A stretch of DNA of 43,622 nucleotides from Cyclobacteriaceae bacterium (GTDB lineage Bacteria; Bacteroidota; Bacteroidia; Cytophagales; Cyclobacteriaceae), in the NCBI GenBank assembly GCA_020436125.1, contig JAGQYK010000026.1, forward strand, positions 1-43,622, given 5' to 3'. Shown piece after piece: positions 7,505 to 16,280 of the stretch (the first letter of the stretch is position 1; each line of letters starts with the position of its first letter). The notes beneath the pieces are model-generated. The model was given only the letters and a program-made list of their open reading frames with translations. It had not been told where the DNA came from and made no database searches. The position numbers and the translations under genes were made by a program.

Positions 7505-7625
7505 GGGTTGACTCAAAATGTACACGTCATTGCGAACAAAGTGAAGCAATCTCCTAAAAATCTAAATAATATTTGGGGGATCGCCACGCTCGCGATAACG
7601 ATCTAATTGATTTTTTTGTCAACCC
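7505..7625. repeat. REP/MITE-like palindromic element
   Basis: The element is bounded by a perfect inverted repeat, GGGTTGAC (7505-7512) and GTCAACCC (7618-7625), reinforced by AAAA and TTTT next to the arms. Inside are CGTCATTGCGAA and GTGAAGCAATCTCC on the left (about 7525-7554) and a diverged partner GGGGGATCGCCACGCTCGCGATAACG on the right (about 7575-7600). The 'GTCATTGCGAgC...GAAGCAATC' core is a widespread dispersed intergenic repeat in Bacteroidota. A related copy lies at about 33012-33060. Confidence 0.6.
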
Positions 7626-7632
7626 AATTGGT

Positions 7633-8052
7633 TTACAAAATATTGATGTGATATACATCAGACTCATTCCTGTTGATGTTCCTGATTTCAAAACCACCCG
7701 GTTGTGGAATCTCTTCTACCAAATCAAACTGAGTGCAAGTTTTGGGTAGCCCACCAAATACCAGCAAAAAGTTATGGGTAGCACCTTTCGGCACCAGCAG
7801 CCACTGTGGTGCAATGGTTATGTTTTCGGCATGCAAGAGCTGCGGTTTTGCGCTAGAATGATGATCAATCAGGAAAGTGGTTTTCCATATCCTTACCAAT
7901 AAATCATCTCCACGGTTGGCACATCGGCAATGCACGTAGACACACCCTTCTTCCAGCGTACGTGGGTCAATGGACGCCAACACCTCTGTGTCAACGTCCG
8001 GTTTTACCTTTACAGGAGCTTCTTTATCTGGATGGGTGTGATTCTCCATCAA
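7633..8052 (-). CDS. Cys-containing hypothetical protein next to a CDGSH protein
   Basis: The 139-aa product begins 12 bp after the stop of the CDGSH gene on the same strand, so the two are probably co-transcribed. It has a charged N-terminal tail, then a beta-rich body (VYVHCRCANRGDDLLVRIW, FLIDHHSS, PQLLHAENITIAPQWLLVPKG, NFLLVFGGLP). Cysteines C37, C42 and C44 together with H41 form a C-x4-C-x-C cluster that could bind a metal or contribute to a disulfide; C105-region adds another in PKTCTQFD. There is no signal peptide. I do not recognise a characterised family; the shared operon suggests a role around iron-sulfur or redox handling. Confidence 0.7.
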   Translation of the reverse strand: MMENHTHPDKEAPVKVKPDVDTEVLASIDPRTLEEGCVYVHCRCANRGDDLLVRIWKTTFLIDHHSSAKPQLLHAENITIAPQWLLVPKGATHNFLLVFGGLPKTCTQFDLVEEIPQPGGFEIRNINRNESDVYHINIL

Positions 8053-8064
8053 TGCAAAGTTCTG

Positions 8065-8286
8065 TTATACTTTCTTAGGTGGCAAATCGAATGCTTTAGC
8101 CTCGTGGTCAAAATTGCCCTTGTGTGATCCATCACAAAATGGTTTATTGTTTGATCTCCCGCATCGGCACAAACTAAGAACAGTTCTTCCCTGAAGTCCA
8201 TAGTTGTTTCCCTGCATGTCCACAATTTCAAAATCACCCTCAATTTTCAGTGAGCCATTGTTGTTTACTGTTATCTTAGTTGCCAT
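8065..8286 (-). CDS. CDGSH-type [2Fe-2S] iron-sulfur protein
   Basis: This 73-aa protein is a single-CDGSH-domain, mitoNEET-like iron-sulfur carrier. The three-Cys-one-His cluster ligands are C40, C42, C51 and H55 in LCRCGRSNNKPFCDGSH, which satisfies the family pattern completely. An N-terminal beta-strand segment (ITVNNNGSLKIEGDFEIVD) and the typical C-terminal LPPKK tail are present, and there is no membrane anchor. CDGSH proteins pass labile [2Fe-2S] clusters or electrons; the specific partner is unknown, but the Cys-containing gene immediately downstream is a natural candidate. Confidence 0.93.
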   Translation of the reverse strand: MATKITVNNNGSLKIEGDFEIVDMQGNNYGLQGRTVLSLCRCGRSNNKPFCDGSHKGNFDHEAKAFDLPPKKV

Positions 8287-8303
8287 CGTTATGTTCTATT
8301 GGT

Positions 8304-9431
8304 TTAATTATTAAACAAGGTACTATCTATTCCTGGAATAACCTTCATCGCATTTTTATAATAGATTTTTTCAAGTACACTATCCGGCAAGTTCAATCCA
8401 TACATTTTCCAGTGGGCGTGCCGTTTGCGATAATAATCGAAATACTCATCGTTGGTCTCCAACACACGGAAATAGGTGTAGTACTCTTCTTTTTTGTAGG
8501 TATCCTTTCCCATCATGATGCGATCCTGGTATTTGATCAACCATTCCCTGGCGGTGCGGGGTTGCCTTCCTAGTTCTGCAATCACAGCACCGATCTCGGC
8601 ATACATGTTAGGCAATTCATCCATTAGTGTTCCCAGTTTTTCTAAATCGTTGCCATACCACCCAAGATGTGCATTAATGAATTTGGTATTGGGGTGCTTG
8701 CGAAACACGTTATGTTGTTCGTTCATCACCTCATCGAAGGAAGGATTTTTACTAGGGTCCTTGTAGCGACTTGGGTACTGCTTTAGCTCCAACCATCGCT
8801 CATTGTATTTATCTTTGGGACTCCAGAAAGCGTTGGGTTCACCAGTATGAATCAATACTGGTATACCTAGTTCACCGCACTTTGCCCAAATAGGATCGAG
8901 GCGGGGATCGTCTACGGCAATTCTATTTCCTTCATTGTCGGTTTCTGTTAACCCAAGGTTTTTATACACCTTCAGTCCGTTAATGCCTAGGGCCTTGGCA
9001 TCGTCCATGAGCTTAAGAGTATTCTCCGGCCAACCTTCATCATCCAGTTCTTCAAAATCAATATTCAAAAAAATAATAAATCGGTCGCTGTACTTTTCGT
9101 TGACATTATCCAATGTCCACTCCAGGTACTTGCCCCTAAAACCACTCAGGTTCACCATTACTTTCATGTTGAGCTCATCCATTTCAGCGACCAGCTTATC
9201 CAGATTTTGAATAGGCATAGTGAACTGATGGTTGTGAACGTCTATAAATGGAAACTTCGCTTTTGTGGGTTTGTGCTCAGGCACTTTTAATGTGGAGATA
9301 GGAGAGTACTCCTCCACATCCATTACATTTAGTCTATACTGAATCTTTCCTATCAGCCAGTAAGTAAGTCCCAAAAAAATAAGAAATAGTGGAAAAGCTA
9401 TCCACCATTTCTTTTTGATAAAATTGAGCAC
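8304..9431 (-). CDS. Membrane-anchored amidohydrolase (amidohydrolase-2 family)
   Basis: The protein is a TIM-barrel metal-dependent hydrolase. The first-strand motif is FIDVHNHQF, followed by LKVYKNLGL, VLIHTGEPNAFW with the second metal histidine, FINAHLGWYGND, MYAEIGA, and the IMMGKDTY region where the catalytic aspartate falls. A single N-terminal transmembrane helix (WWIAFPLFLIFLGLTYWLIG) anchors it, probably with the barrel outside the cytoplasm. ATG 9479 would overlap the preceding gene by 43 bases; GTG 9431 starts five bases after that gene's stop and is preferred. The substrate is unknown; relatives include decarboxylases and lactonases. It is probably co-transcribed with the DUF2911 gene. 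Confidence 0.85.
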   Translation of the reverse strand: MLNFIKKKWWIAFPLFLIFLGLTYWLIGKIQYRLNVMDVEEYSPISTLKVPEHKPTKAKFPFIDVHNHQFTMPIQNLDKLVAEMDELNMKVMVNLSGFRGKYLEWTLDNVNEKYSDRFIIFLNIDFEELDDEGWPENTLKLMDDAKALGINGLKVYKNLGLTETDNEGNRIAVDDPRLDPIWAKCGELGIPVLIHTGEPNAFWSPKDKYNERWLELKQYPSRYKDPSKNPSFDEVMNEQHNVFRKHPNTKFINAHLGWYGNDLEKLGTLMDELPNMYAEIGAVIAELGRQPRTAREWLIKYQDRIMMGKDTYKKEEYYTYFRVLETNDEYFDYYRKRHAHWKMYGLNLPDSVLEKIYYKNAMKVIPGIDSTLFNN

Positions 9432-9436
9432 AGTAA

Positions 9437-9985
9437 TTATTGTATAGTAATAGGTACTGTTACTTTGGTTTTGTCCCAAACGAAATTCATAAGTGCACCT
9501 GATGCGTCACTGTCAAAAGTGATGGTGAATTGTTCTGTTTCTGGTGCACTTTGAACGGGCACTTTCACTTTCACCACATCTAAGTCATAATCAGGTTCTG
9601 TAACACCGAAGAATACTTCTGCTTCGCTATTCAAAGATACTTCCCATTCATTGGCTCCGGGTACAGCATACATACGATAGGCACCCGCTTCTACTGGTTT
9701 TCCTGCGAAATTGACATTTTTACTAAAAGTAATTTTGGTAGCGGCATTGGCACCCAGCCTCCAGTATTTGCCATAAGGTTGTAAAGCACCTTCGCTTTCC
9801 TCACCAAAAATGACCCTTCCTTTTTTGTAAGGTCTGCTGTATTCTACCGTCATAGTTAAATCTTCGTAACTGCCTTCTACTGTTGCAAGCGGGCTTGCTG
9901 GTTCAGCAATAAACAATCCGTAGACAGTCCATCCTACAAAAATTATTATAACTGCTCCTAATGCCAGAAATATTTTCTTTTTCAT
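9437..9985 (-). CDS. DUF2911 domain protein, membrane-anchored or secreted
   Basis: From ATG 9985 the product is 182 aa, starting MKKKIFLALGAVIIIFVGW, a signal or anchor helix. The rest is the DUF2911 beta-sandwich: VEGSYEDLTMTVEYSRPYKKGRVIFG, LQPYGKYWRLGANAATKITF, GAYRMYAVPGANEWEVSLN and a final MNFVWDKTKVTVPI strand. The SRPxxKGRxIFG and YGKxWRxGANxAT blocks are diagnostic. A longer frame back to 10039 adds 18 residues before the signal and is unlikely. Function of the domain is unknown. The amidohydrolase follows closely downstream. Confidence 0.88.
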   Translation of the reverse strand: MKKKIFLALGAVIIIFVGWTVYGLFIAEPASPLATVEGSYEDLTMTVEYSRPYKKGRVIFGEESEGALQPYGKYWRLGANAATKITFSKNVNFAGKPVEAGAYRMYAVPGANEWEVSLNSEAEVFFGVTEPDYDLDVVKVKVPVQSAPETEQFTITFDSDASGALMNFVWDKTKVTVPITIQ

Positions 9986-10114
9986 CTTAGTTGATTTGGT
10001 TATTGGGTTGATTGACAAGATACGGACATTATGAGACAATTGCTGATAATCATCATTTCTATGGCAATTTGCCCGTAGTTGATTACATTAGGATACCTTA
10101 AAACTTATACTGGG

Positions 10115-12232
10115 ATGAAACAACTAATTTCAAAATTCGTTCTTTTTGCATTCTTGTTTTTGAATGGCGGTTATTGGGCAAGCGCTCAGCAATTTTCATT
10201 AGAAGACATTAAGACTTATCCATTTCCAACGGAATTAACCACAGCTGGGAACAAAATCGCGTGGGCATTTGATGAGCAGGGGAAACGGAATATTTATGTG
10301 GCTGAAGGCCCTGAGTTTAATTTGAGAAAACTCACCAACTATACCCGTGATGATGGACAGGAATTAACAGGAGTTTCTATTTCTTCAGATGGAAAATGGG
10401 TAGTGTATGTACGTGGTGGAGATCACGGTTCTAACTGGGGAGACCTTGAACCCGTTAATCCTTCTTTTGACCCTCAACCTAATAAAGTCAGTGTTTGGAC
10501 TATCCCATTTTCAGGAGGTGAACCTCGCCTTTATGGTGAAGGAGATGCACCAGCTATTTCCCCCAAGGGAGATAAGGTAGTTTACCTACAGAAAGGACAA
10601 GTTTGGGTAGTTCCAACGGATGGTAGCAGTGCAACAAAAAACCTATTTACCACAAGAGGTAATGTCGGTTCACTACGATGGTCACCAGACGGAAGTCAAT
10701 TGGCATTTGTAGCGGACAGAGGAGATCATGAGTTGATAGGCGTTTATAATTTTACTTCCAATACAATCAGTTGGGTAGCTCCTTCCTTTTCAAAAGACAG
10801 CACGCCACGGTGGTCGCCTGACGGAAAACAAATTGCATTTGTGCGTACGCCAGGAGAGGGGGGTGTTCCAAAATCATTACTGGAACGCCATCACAGACCC
10901 TGGTCCATTATGGTGGCTGATGTGGCATTAGGAACAGCCAACCAAATTTGGGAATCTCCTAAAACGCTTGCTGGTTCAAGGCCTACCACACATGGTGGAG
11001 CCAATCTTCATTGGGGTGCGGGTAACCGCATTGCGTTTCTGTCTTACCACGATGGCTGGCCTCATTTGTATTCTATGTCTTCAACAGGAGGAACACCGAT
11101 GCAGCTCACCAAAGGAAACTTTATGAATGAGTATGTCAGCATGAGTGCAGATGGAAAGTGGTTGCTCGCCAGTGCGAACACAGGTAATGATCAATTGGAT
11201 ATTGACAGAAGGCATATTATCCGTGTGCCTATTGATAAAGCAGATATGAAAGTATTAACACCCGGAGAAGGGTTAGAATGGTCACCACAATTGACGAGTG
11301 ACGGATCGCATCTCATTTATATCAGTGCAACAGCGCAACGTCCACCACTACCTACTTATATGAAGTTGGATAAAGGCACACCTCAGCTTATCGGAGAGAA
11401 AAGCGTTCCTGCTCATTTTCCGCAGAATAGACTGATCATTCCAAAACAAATTACTTTCCAATCACCCGATGGCTTTACTATCCACGGACAAATGTTTGAA
11501 CCTAAGGGAGGTGGTGCAAAGAGACCGGCATTGATTTATGTGCATGGGGGACCGCCAAGACAAATGCTGTTGGGCTGGCACTATTCTGATTATTATTCCA
11601 ATGCTTATTCCATCAATCAATACCTGGCCAACCTTGGTTTTGTGGTGATTACCGTTAATTATAGATTGGGGATCGGATATGGTTATGAATTTCATCAACC
11701 GGAGAGAGCGGGTACAGCTGGTGCTTCTGAATACATTGATATAAAAGCTGCCGGAGAGTGGTTAGCCAAGCAACCGAATGTGGATCCAAAACGAATAGGA
11801 ATTTATGGCGGATCGTATGGTGGGTTTTTAACCGCCATGGCTTTGGGGAGGGACTCTCAATTGTTTGCAGCTGGAGTGGATATTCATGGTGTACATGACC
11901 GCACCGCCAGACGCACGCAAAATATGTTGATGCCCGATCAATATGAGCGAGCACCTGATGCTGAGGAAGCACTAAAGGTAGCTTGGGAGTCTTCTCCAGT
12001 TTCATCTGTTCCTACATGGGAGAGTCCTGTTTTAATTATCCATGCTGATGATGATCGCAATGTTAGGGTTTCAGAAAGCACCGATCTTGTACAACGTTTA
12101 CAAGAAAGGGGAGTGCCTATGGAAACGATGATGGTTGTTGATGACACACATCACTGGATGAAATGGTCGAATGCGGTGAAGGTGGGTAATGCCACTGCTA
12201 ATTTTTTCCAACGGCAATTCATGAAGAAGTGA
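10115..12232 (+). CDS. Prolyl-oligopeptidase family (S9) serine peptidase, secreted
   Basis: The roughly 705-aa enzyme has a signal peptide (MKQLISKFVLFAFLFLNGGY...ASA), a beta-propeller of PD40/WD40-like repeats over the first two thirds (repeated RWSPDGxQIAFV blocks) and a C-terminal alpha/beta hydrolase domain. On numbering from the upstream ATG (10079), the nucleophile is S579 in GGSYGGF, the aspartate lies in HADDDRNV (about 657-658) and the histidine is H691 or H692 in DDTHHW. The oxyanion segment is YVHGGPP. The family cleaves short peptides or acyl-peptides in the periplasm. The signal peptide favours ATG 10115 over 10079. It heads a compact operon with the two following genes. Confidence 0.93.
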   Translation: MKQLISKFVLFAFLFLNGGYWASAQQFSLEDIKTYPFPTELTTAGNKIAWAFDEQGKRNIYVAEGPEFNLRKLTNYTRDDGQELTGVSISSDGKWVVYVRGGDHGSNWGDLEPVNPSFDPQPNKVSVWTIPFSGGEPRLYGEGDAPAISPKGDKVVYLQKGQVWVVPTDGSSATKNLFTTRGNVGSLRWSPDGSQLAFVADRGDHELIGVYNFTSNTISWVAPSFSKDSTPRWSPDGKQIAFVRTPGEGGVPKSLLERHHRPWSIMVADVALGTANQIWESPKTLAGSRPTTHGGANLHWGAGNRIAFLSYHDGWPHLYSMSSTGGTPMQLTKGNFMNEYVSMSADGKWLLASANTGNDQLDIDRRHIIRVPIDKADMKVLTPGEGLEWSPQLTSDGSHLIYISATAQRPPLPTYMKLDKGTPQLIGEKSVPAHFPQNRLIIPKQITFQSPDGFTIHGQMFEPKGGGAKRPALIYVHGGPPRQMLLGWHYSDYYSNAYSINQYLANLGFVVITVNYRLGIGYGYEFHQPERAGTAGASEYIDIKAAGEWLAKQPNVDPKRIGIYGGSYGGFLTAMALGRDSQLFAAGVDIHGVHDRTARRTQNMLMPDQYERAPDAEEALKVAWESSPVSSVPTWESPVLIIHADDDRNVRVSESTDLVQRLQERGVPMETMMVVDDTHHWMKWSNAVKVGNATANFFQRQFMKK

Positions 12233-12234
12233 GT

Positions 12235-12741
12235 ATGAGGTTATTGATATTCTTTTCATTGGTAGTATTGATGATCGGTTGTGATAAGAAAGCGCCTCCA
12301 GCTGGAGATCCAAAAGCAATTTCGATGGATGAGATATCCATCCGATATGCTAGAGACTTTAACAATAAGGCGATTAAAGACAGAGATACCCTAACGATCG
12401 ATGACGCATGGATGGACAATGTGGTAGTAATCAGTTCTGCAGATAGTCAGATCAACGGGAAGGAAGCGCTGAAAAAAGTATTTCTTGATCAATTTGAATC
12501 AAGCGCAGATGCTATTTACATACGCAACCCAGTTAAAATTGAAATAATGAAACAATGGGGAATGGCATCAGAGGTAGGAACTTGGGAAGGAAGTTGGACT
12601 GCGCCTGATGGTAAAATTGAAATTGGAGGAACGTATTATGCCAAATGGCATAAAGTGCGTAGTAAATGGCTAATAAGAACTGAGGTATACACACCTACGC
12701 ATTGTATAGGAGGGGCTTATTGTAATACGATACCTGGATAA
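12235..12741 (+). CDS. NTF2-like (SnoaL/ketosteroid-isomerase-type) lipoprotein
   Basis: The product starts MRLLIFFSLVVLMIGCDKK, a lipoprotein signal with the lipobox cysteine at 16 (18 if the GTG at 12229 is used). The mature part is one NTF2-like domain: helix SIRYARDFNNKAIKDRDTLTIDDAWMD, a beta-rich core with GTWEGSWTAPDG and GGTYYAKWHKVRSKWLIRTEVY. These domains bind small molecules or act as isomerases or immunity proteins; no catalytic residues can be assigned. The GTG at 12229 overlaps the upstream stop by four bases, while ATG 12235 sits just after it; both imply tight coupling with the S9 peptidase. Confidence 0.82.
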   Translation: MRLLIFFSLVVLMIGCDKKAPPAGDPKAISMDEISIRYARDFNNKAIKDRDTLTIDDAWMDNVVVISSADSQINGKEALKKVFLDQFESSADAIYIRNPVKIEIMKQWGMASEVGTWEGSWTAPDGKIEIGGTYYAKWHKVRSKWLIRTEVYTPTHCIGGAYCNTIPG

Positions 12742-12744
12742 TTT

Positions 12745-13497
12745 ATGAGGGAAGAAGCGCATTGGAATAAGATAGCGGATAGTTATGAAGAGGAAGTGCT
12801 TAATGCTTTTGAATCTGACAAGGAGAAGAAGCTTGCACGGTATTTTAAGAAGCATAGTAACAAGAAACATAAGGCTATCGATTTCGGCTGTGGTATTGGA
12901 AACGGTTTTCACTATCTGTCTCCTAATTTTAAATCGGTATTGGCGCTTGATATTTCACGGAATTGCATAGATATCGCTAAAGAGAAACCATTTGATAATA
13001 TCAAATTCAAGAAGAAAGATCTAACGAAGCCTGACCTGAAATTGACACCTGTTGATTTTATTCTGTGCAGTAACGTAGCGATTTTCTCTGAAGTGGAGAA
13101 AAACTATGACATCTTAAAAAATGTTGCAAAAGCACTCAAGAAAAACGGAAATGCGTTGTTCGTAGTGCCCTCATTGGAGTCTACCTTGTTTTATGGATGG
13201 AGACTCATGGATTGGTACAGAAGGGATGGTGTTAAACCGGAGGAGATTCCAAAGTCTGAGTTTAACTATGTAAGGCAGGATATCAGGGACACTCTACAAG
13301 GAATTATTGATATTGATGGAAGGCCTACCAAACATTATTCTCACTCTGAGCTCCAGGTTATTTTTGCTGAGGCAGGTTTGCAAGTTACTGCGATCGAAAG
13401 ATTAGAATACGATTGGAAAACGGAATTCAGTGAACCACCCAAATGGATGAAAGAGCCTTACCCGTGGGATTGGTTGATAGAGTGCAGGAAATCTTAG
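12745..13497 (+). CDS. Class I SAM-dependent methyltransferase
   Basis: The 250-aa protein has motif I AIDFGCGIGNG at 44-54, motif II VLALDIS at about 65-71, and a post-II segment (VDFILCSNVAIFSEVE) followed by the usual amphipathic helix and strand (LKKNGNALFVVPSLES). A region rich in Tyr, Trp and basic residues after 150 (FYGWRLMDWYRRDG) probably shapes the acceptor site. The substrate cannot be read from the sequence. It starts three bases after the lipoprotein stop, so it is translated from the same operon. It ends convergently with the next gene, overlapping by four bases. Confidence 0.88.
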   Translation: MREEAHWNKIADSYEEEVLNAFESDKEKKLARYFKKHSNKKHKAIDFGCGIGNGFHYLSPNFKSVLALDISRNCIDIAKEKPFDNIKFKKKDLTKPDLKLTPVDFILCSNVAIFSEVEKNYDILKNVAKALKKNGNALFVVPSLESTLFYGWRLMDWYRRDGVKPEEIPKSEFNYVRQDIRDTLQGIIDIDGRPTKHYSHSELQVIFAEAGLQVTAIERLEYDWKTEFSEPPKWMKEPYPWDWLIECRKS

Positions 13498-13946
13498 TGA
13501 CCTTCTTCTACCAGTTTTTTGATCATCACTAAAATGGGATTCCAACCATCACCATTGTTATAGACGTCTTGATATCTTTTTTGGCCATCGGCAGCATCTT
13601 CAAAACCATCTTGTGTCACGATCAAGGTAGTTTGATTATTTTGTTCTGCTAACTGGTAGGTTACCCTTAAATGGTTTTCAGGTACGATCTCCATACCTGA
13701 GTTGGGATCAATGACACTATAGCTTAATAAATGCATGGGGTCGATAGCCAGCACATAACCTGATACTGGAATAATTTCTTTTCCCTCATGCATCATTTTC
13801 CAAATCACGGCATCGCCAACTTTCCAATCAGAAAGCGCTTTGCAGCCGAACATGTATTGCATTGTTTTTTCTGGATTCACGAGAGCGTCCCACACACGAC
13901 CTATAGGTGCATCAATGGTTATTGTATTTTCTACTTTTAGCGACAT
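13494..13946 (-). CDS. SRPBCC/AHSA1-type ligand-binding protein
   Basis: The 150-aa protein is an activator-of-Hsp90-like START-superfamily domain. It opens with ITIDAPIGRVWDALVNPEKTMQYMFG, the standard first strand and helix, then has WKVGDAVIWKM, GYVLAIDPMHLLSYS and a long C-terminal helix WNPILVMIKKLVEEG. Such proteins bind hydrophobic ligands; many in Bacteroidota are stress or polyketide-like proteins without known ligand. The gene is monocistronic and overlaps the methyltransferase end by four bases tail to tail. Confidence 0.9.
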   Translation of the reverse strand: MSLKVENTITIDAPIGRVWDALVNPEKTMQYMFGCKALSDWKVGDAVIWKMMHEGKEIIPVSGYVLAIDPMHLLSYSVIDPNSGMEIVPENHLRVTYQLAEQNNQTTLIVTQDGFEDAADGQKRYQDVYNNGDGWNPILVMIKKLVEEGH

Positions 13947-13986
13947 GTTTAAATAACCTTAACGGGTGAAAAGTAAGAAGCTTTTC

Positions 13987-16023
13987 TTACTGCTGTAAAA
14001 TCGTAAACTCAGTTCTTCGATTTAACCTTCTTCCTTCTTGTGTATCATTGGAAGCGACAGGTTTTGATTCTCCATAACCTGCTGCCGTGATCCGATCAGG
14101 AGAAATACCCAATCGCTCCAGATACTTTTTTACGGCATTGGCTCTTCGTTGACTCAAATCCTGATTGTATTCATCAGGACCATTGGCATCTGTGTGACCG
14201 CTGATTTCTACTTTCATATTGGGTGCATTTTGCATCATGGCTATAAAATCCTGAATACCATTGAAGGAAAGAGGTTCATCGCTATCATGGGCAAAATAAA
14301 TGTCAATCATTGTAGGGACATTCACTGCTAATTTTTGCATACGAATAGTATCCTTAAAAGTCATGACAGTTGAGGAGATACCGCCCAGGTACAGCGAAGC
14401 GGTCTGCGGTGCATAGCCAATGCTATTAATCTCTAACTTGTACACCTGTGGGCTGGTAGCGTTGGTTTTTACAGTAGTGTCATAGATTCCTTTCGCGCTG
14501 CTTGTAAGATCTTGCCTGGAACCATCTTTGCTTCTTAAAAACACCTGCGCATTTAAAGGTTCAAGGTTCATAGCATCTTGTATCACAAGAGAGATGAGTG
14601 CTTCGTTGACCACAGGGGTAGGTACATTCTGCACAACTGGCTGTTTTTCGATCGATGCATTTTCTGCAAATAAATCTGAATAATTTTCCCGGTGTAGTTC
14701 AACTGGTTTCCAGTTTCTCATGTCCACCTTATAGATATCTTGTTCACCTATATTTTCCTTTCTTACAGATGATATATAGGCGAAGGATTCATCTGCATTG
14801 AGTACAAAGTAGATATCATTTTCAGGTGAGTTGATAGGGTAACCTAAATTGACAGGAGCACTCCAGGTTCCATTTACTGTGTCTAAAGATGTTCTGTATA
14901 AATCCATGTCGCCCATTCCAGCGTGCCCATTGGAACTAAAGAATAAATGTTTGCCGCTGGCAGTGATGAACACGCCATCTTCATCCATTTCAGTATTAAT
15001 AAGTGGGCCTAAATTTTGAATGTTGCCCCAGCGATTTCCTTTACCCAATTCTGCCTTATAAATATCAGTACCTCCATAACCTCCAGGTCGGGTACTGGTG
15101 AAGTACACCGTTTTATTATCAGCCGATAGCGATGCTGAGTTTTCAAGGTACTCTGAATTAAGGCCTTCCATATTTTTAGGGGCAGACCATTCAAACTGAC
15201 CACTCTTATTCTTGCTGGAAACGAATAAGTCGCCTCCATTGCTATCTTGATAAAGGATCATCTCTTGTCCGTCAGGGGAAATAGCCACACTTGAATTATG
15301 ATAATTGGTATTCAATGGACCTCTCATATTTTTGGAAGGCTGCCATTTTCCATCTGCGTATTCTGAATAAAAAATATCCTCATAGTAGACAAGGTCAGCC
15401 GCTACCGTGGTATTTAAATTTCCATCTGGTCTGCGAGAGGTAAAGACCATGAGTGTCTCATTGGAATTAATGGTAGGTGCGTAGTCTGGATATTCGGAGT
15501 TTACATTTTCGCTCAAGTGCGTGATTTTTACATCTACTGGATTTTCAAGGTAAATGACAGCATTCCTGCATTCAAATATTTTTCGGTTTACCTCATTGAT
15601 CTTGTTGGACTTTTCCAGTTGAAGAGAGCGAGCCAATATTCGATTGTAGCGGTCATAAAATAGGATAGCGCTATCAAACTTTAAGTTGTGGTGATAACCT
15701 TGTCCTAAATAGTACAGCAGGTCCTCATCCACATTGGGGTCGAGTTCCCAAGCCCTGCGAAAGTATTGAAGTGATTTTTCCTTGTTCACCGTGAGCATGA
15801 TGGACTGTCCTGCCATGAATTGCGCTTTGGCGCTTTTAGGGTTCATTTGGGTAGACAGCACGAAGAGTTCTTTTGCCTGTGCCCGGTGGGTATAGTCGAA
15901 TACTTCCATACCCATTTTGTAGTATTCTTCAGAAAGTGCCAGTGAATCGGTCTGTCCATAGGAGTGAATACCAGAACATAAAAGGATTAAGAAGCCAATT
16001 AAATGCTTTTTTAAAGCCGCCAT
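13987..16023 (-). CDS. OmpA-family protein with TPR and PD40 repeats
   Basis: The envelope protein of about 678 aa begins with a signal peptide (AALKKHLIGFLILLCSGIHSYG). Then come TPR-like helices (EEYYKMGMEVFDYTHRAQAKELF onward), a PD40 beta-propeller with SEYPDYAPTINSNETLMVFTSRRP, VYFTSTRPGGYGGTDIY and HLFFSSNGHAGMGDMDLY blades, a carboxypeptidase-regulatory-like sandwich, and a C-terminal OmpA peptidoglycan-binding domain (VEISGHTDANGPDEYNQDLS, RITAAGYGESKP). The layout matches large OmpA proteins linked to gliding or type IX secretion envelopes. ATG 16023 is chosen because it starts the signal peptide; the frame extends to 16134 but that part overlaps a repeat. A perfect TAAATTTG promoter element lies just upstream. 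Confidence 0.9.
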   Translation of the reverse strand: MAALKKHLIGFLILLCSGIHSYGQTDSLALSEEYYKMGMEVFDYTHRAQAKELFVLSTQMNPKSAKAQFMAGQSIMLTVNKEKSLQYFRRAWELDPNVDEDLLYYLGQGYHHNLKFDSAILFYDRYNRILARSLQLEKSNKINEVNRKIFECRNAVIYLENPVDVKITHLSENVNSEYPDYAPTINSNETLMVFTSRRPDGNLNTTVAADLVYYEDIFYSEYADGKWQPSKNMRGPLNTNYHNSSVAISPDGQEMILYQDSNGGDLFVSSKNKSGQFEWSAPKNMEGLNSEYLENSASLSADNKTVYFTSTRPGGYGGTDIYKAELGKGNRWGNIQNLGPLINTEMDEDGVFITASGKHLFFSSNGHAGMGDMDLYRTSLDTVNGTWSAPVNLGYPINSPENDIYFVLNADESFAYISSVRKENIGEQDIYKVDMRNWKPVELHRENYSDLFAENASIEKQPVVQNVPTPVVNEALISLVIQDAMNLEPLNAQVFLRSKDGSRQDLTSSAKGIYDTTVKTNATSPQVYKLEINSIGYAPQTASLYLGGISSTVMTFKDTIRMQKLAVNVPTMIDIYFAHDSDEPLSFNGIQDFIAMMQNAPNMKVEISGHTDANGPDEYNQDLSQRRANAVKKYLERLGISPDRITAAGYGESKPVASNDTQEGRRLNRRTEFTILQQ

Positions 16024-16038
16024 AGAACTAAATTTCAC

Positions 16039-16046
16039 CAAATTTA
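16039..16046 (-). promoter_or_regulatory. TAnnTTTG -7 promoter element for the OmpA-family gene
   Basis: On the minus strand the sequence reads TAAATTTG, a perfect match to the Bacteroidota -7 consensus, 16 bases before ATG 16023. No TTTG at the usual upstream distance was found, so the match rests on one box. If used, the leader is under ten bases, which supports the shorter start. Confidence 0.45.
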
Positions 16047-16280
16047 GCAGAATATCTGCATTCTTGAGTGCCTTCCCGGGGAGAAGCTCCCACTTTGTGG
16101 GGCGACTTTTCATCTGTGGCCTACTCATCATCACTAACTTTTGCTTAATGTCGGCTGGTCAACAAGATATGGCGTCTGTGTAACCTATTTTTGGATGTTG
16201 TCAAGAGTTAGCGATTGGGATATAGAGATGTCATTGAGCAAAGCTTTTACTAAACAAGTAAAGAAGAAAACAGTAGCATA

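Noticed and set aside
11462-12147. Minus-strand open frames within the S9 peptidase
   Set aside because: They are shadows of the catalytic domain, which has intact motifs and the right codon pattern on the plus strand.
16024-16134. N-terminal extension of the OmpA-family protein
   Set aside because: The extra 37 residues lie before a clear signal peptide, contain a repeat-derived stretch, and lie over a TAAATTTG promoter box.
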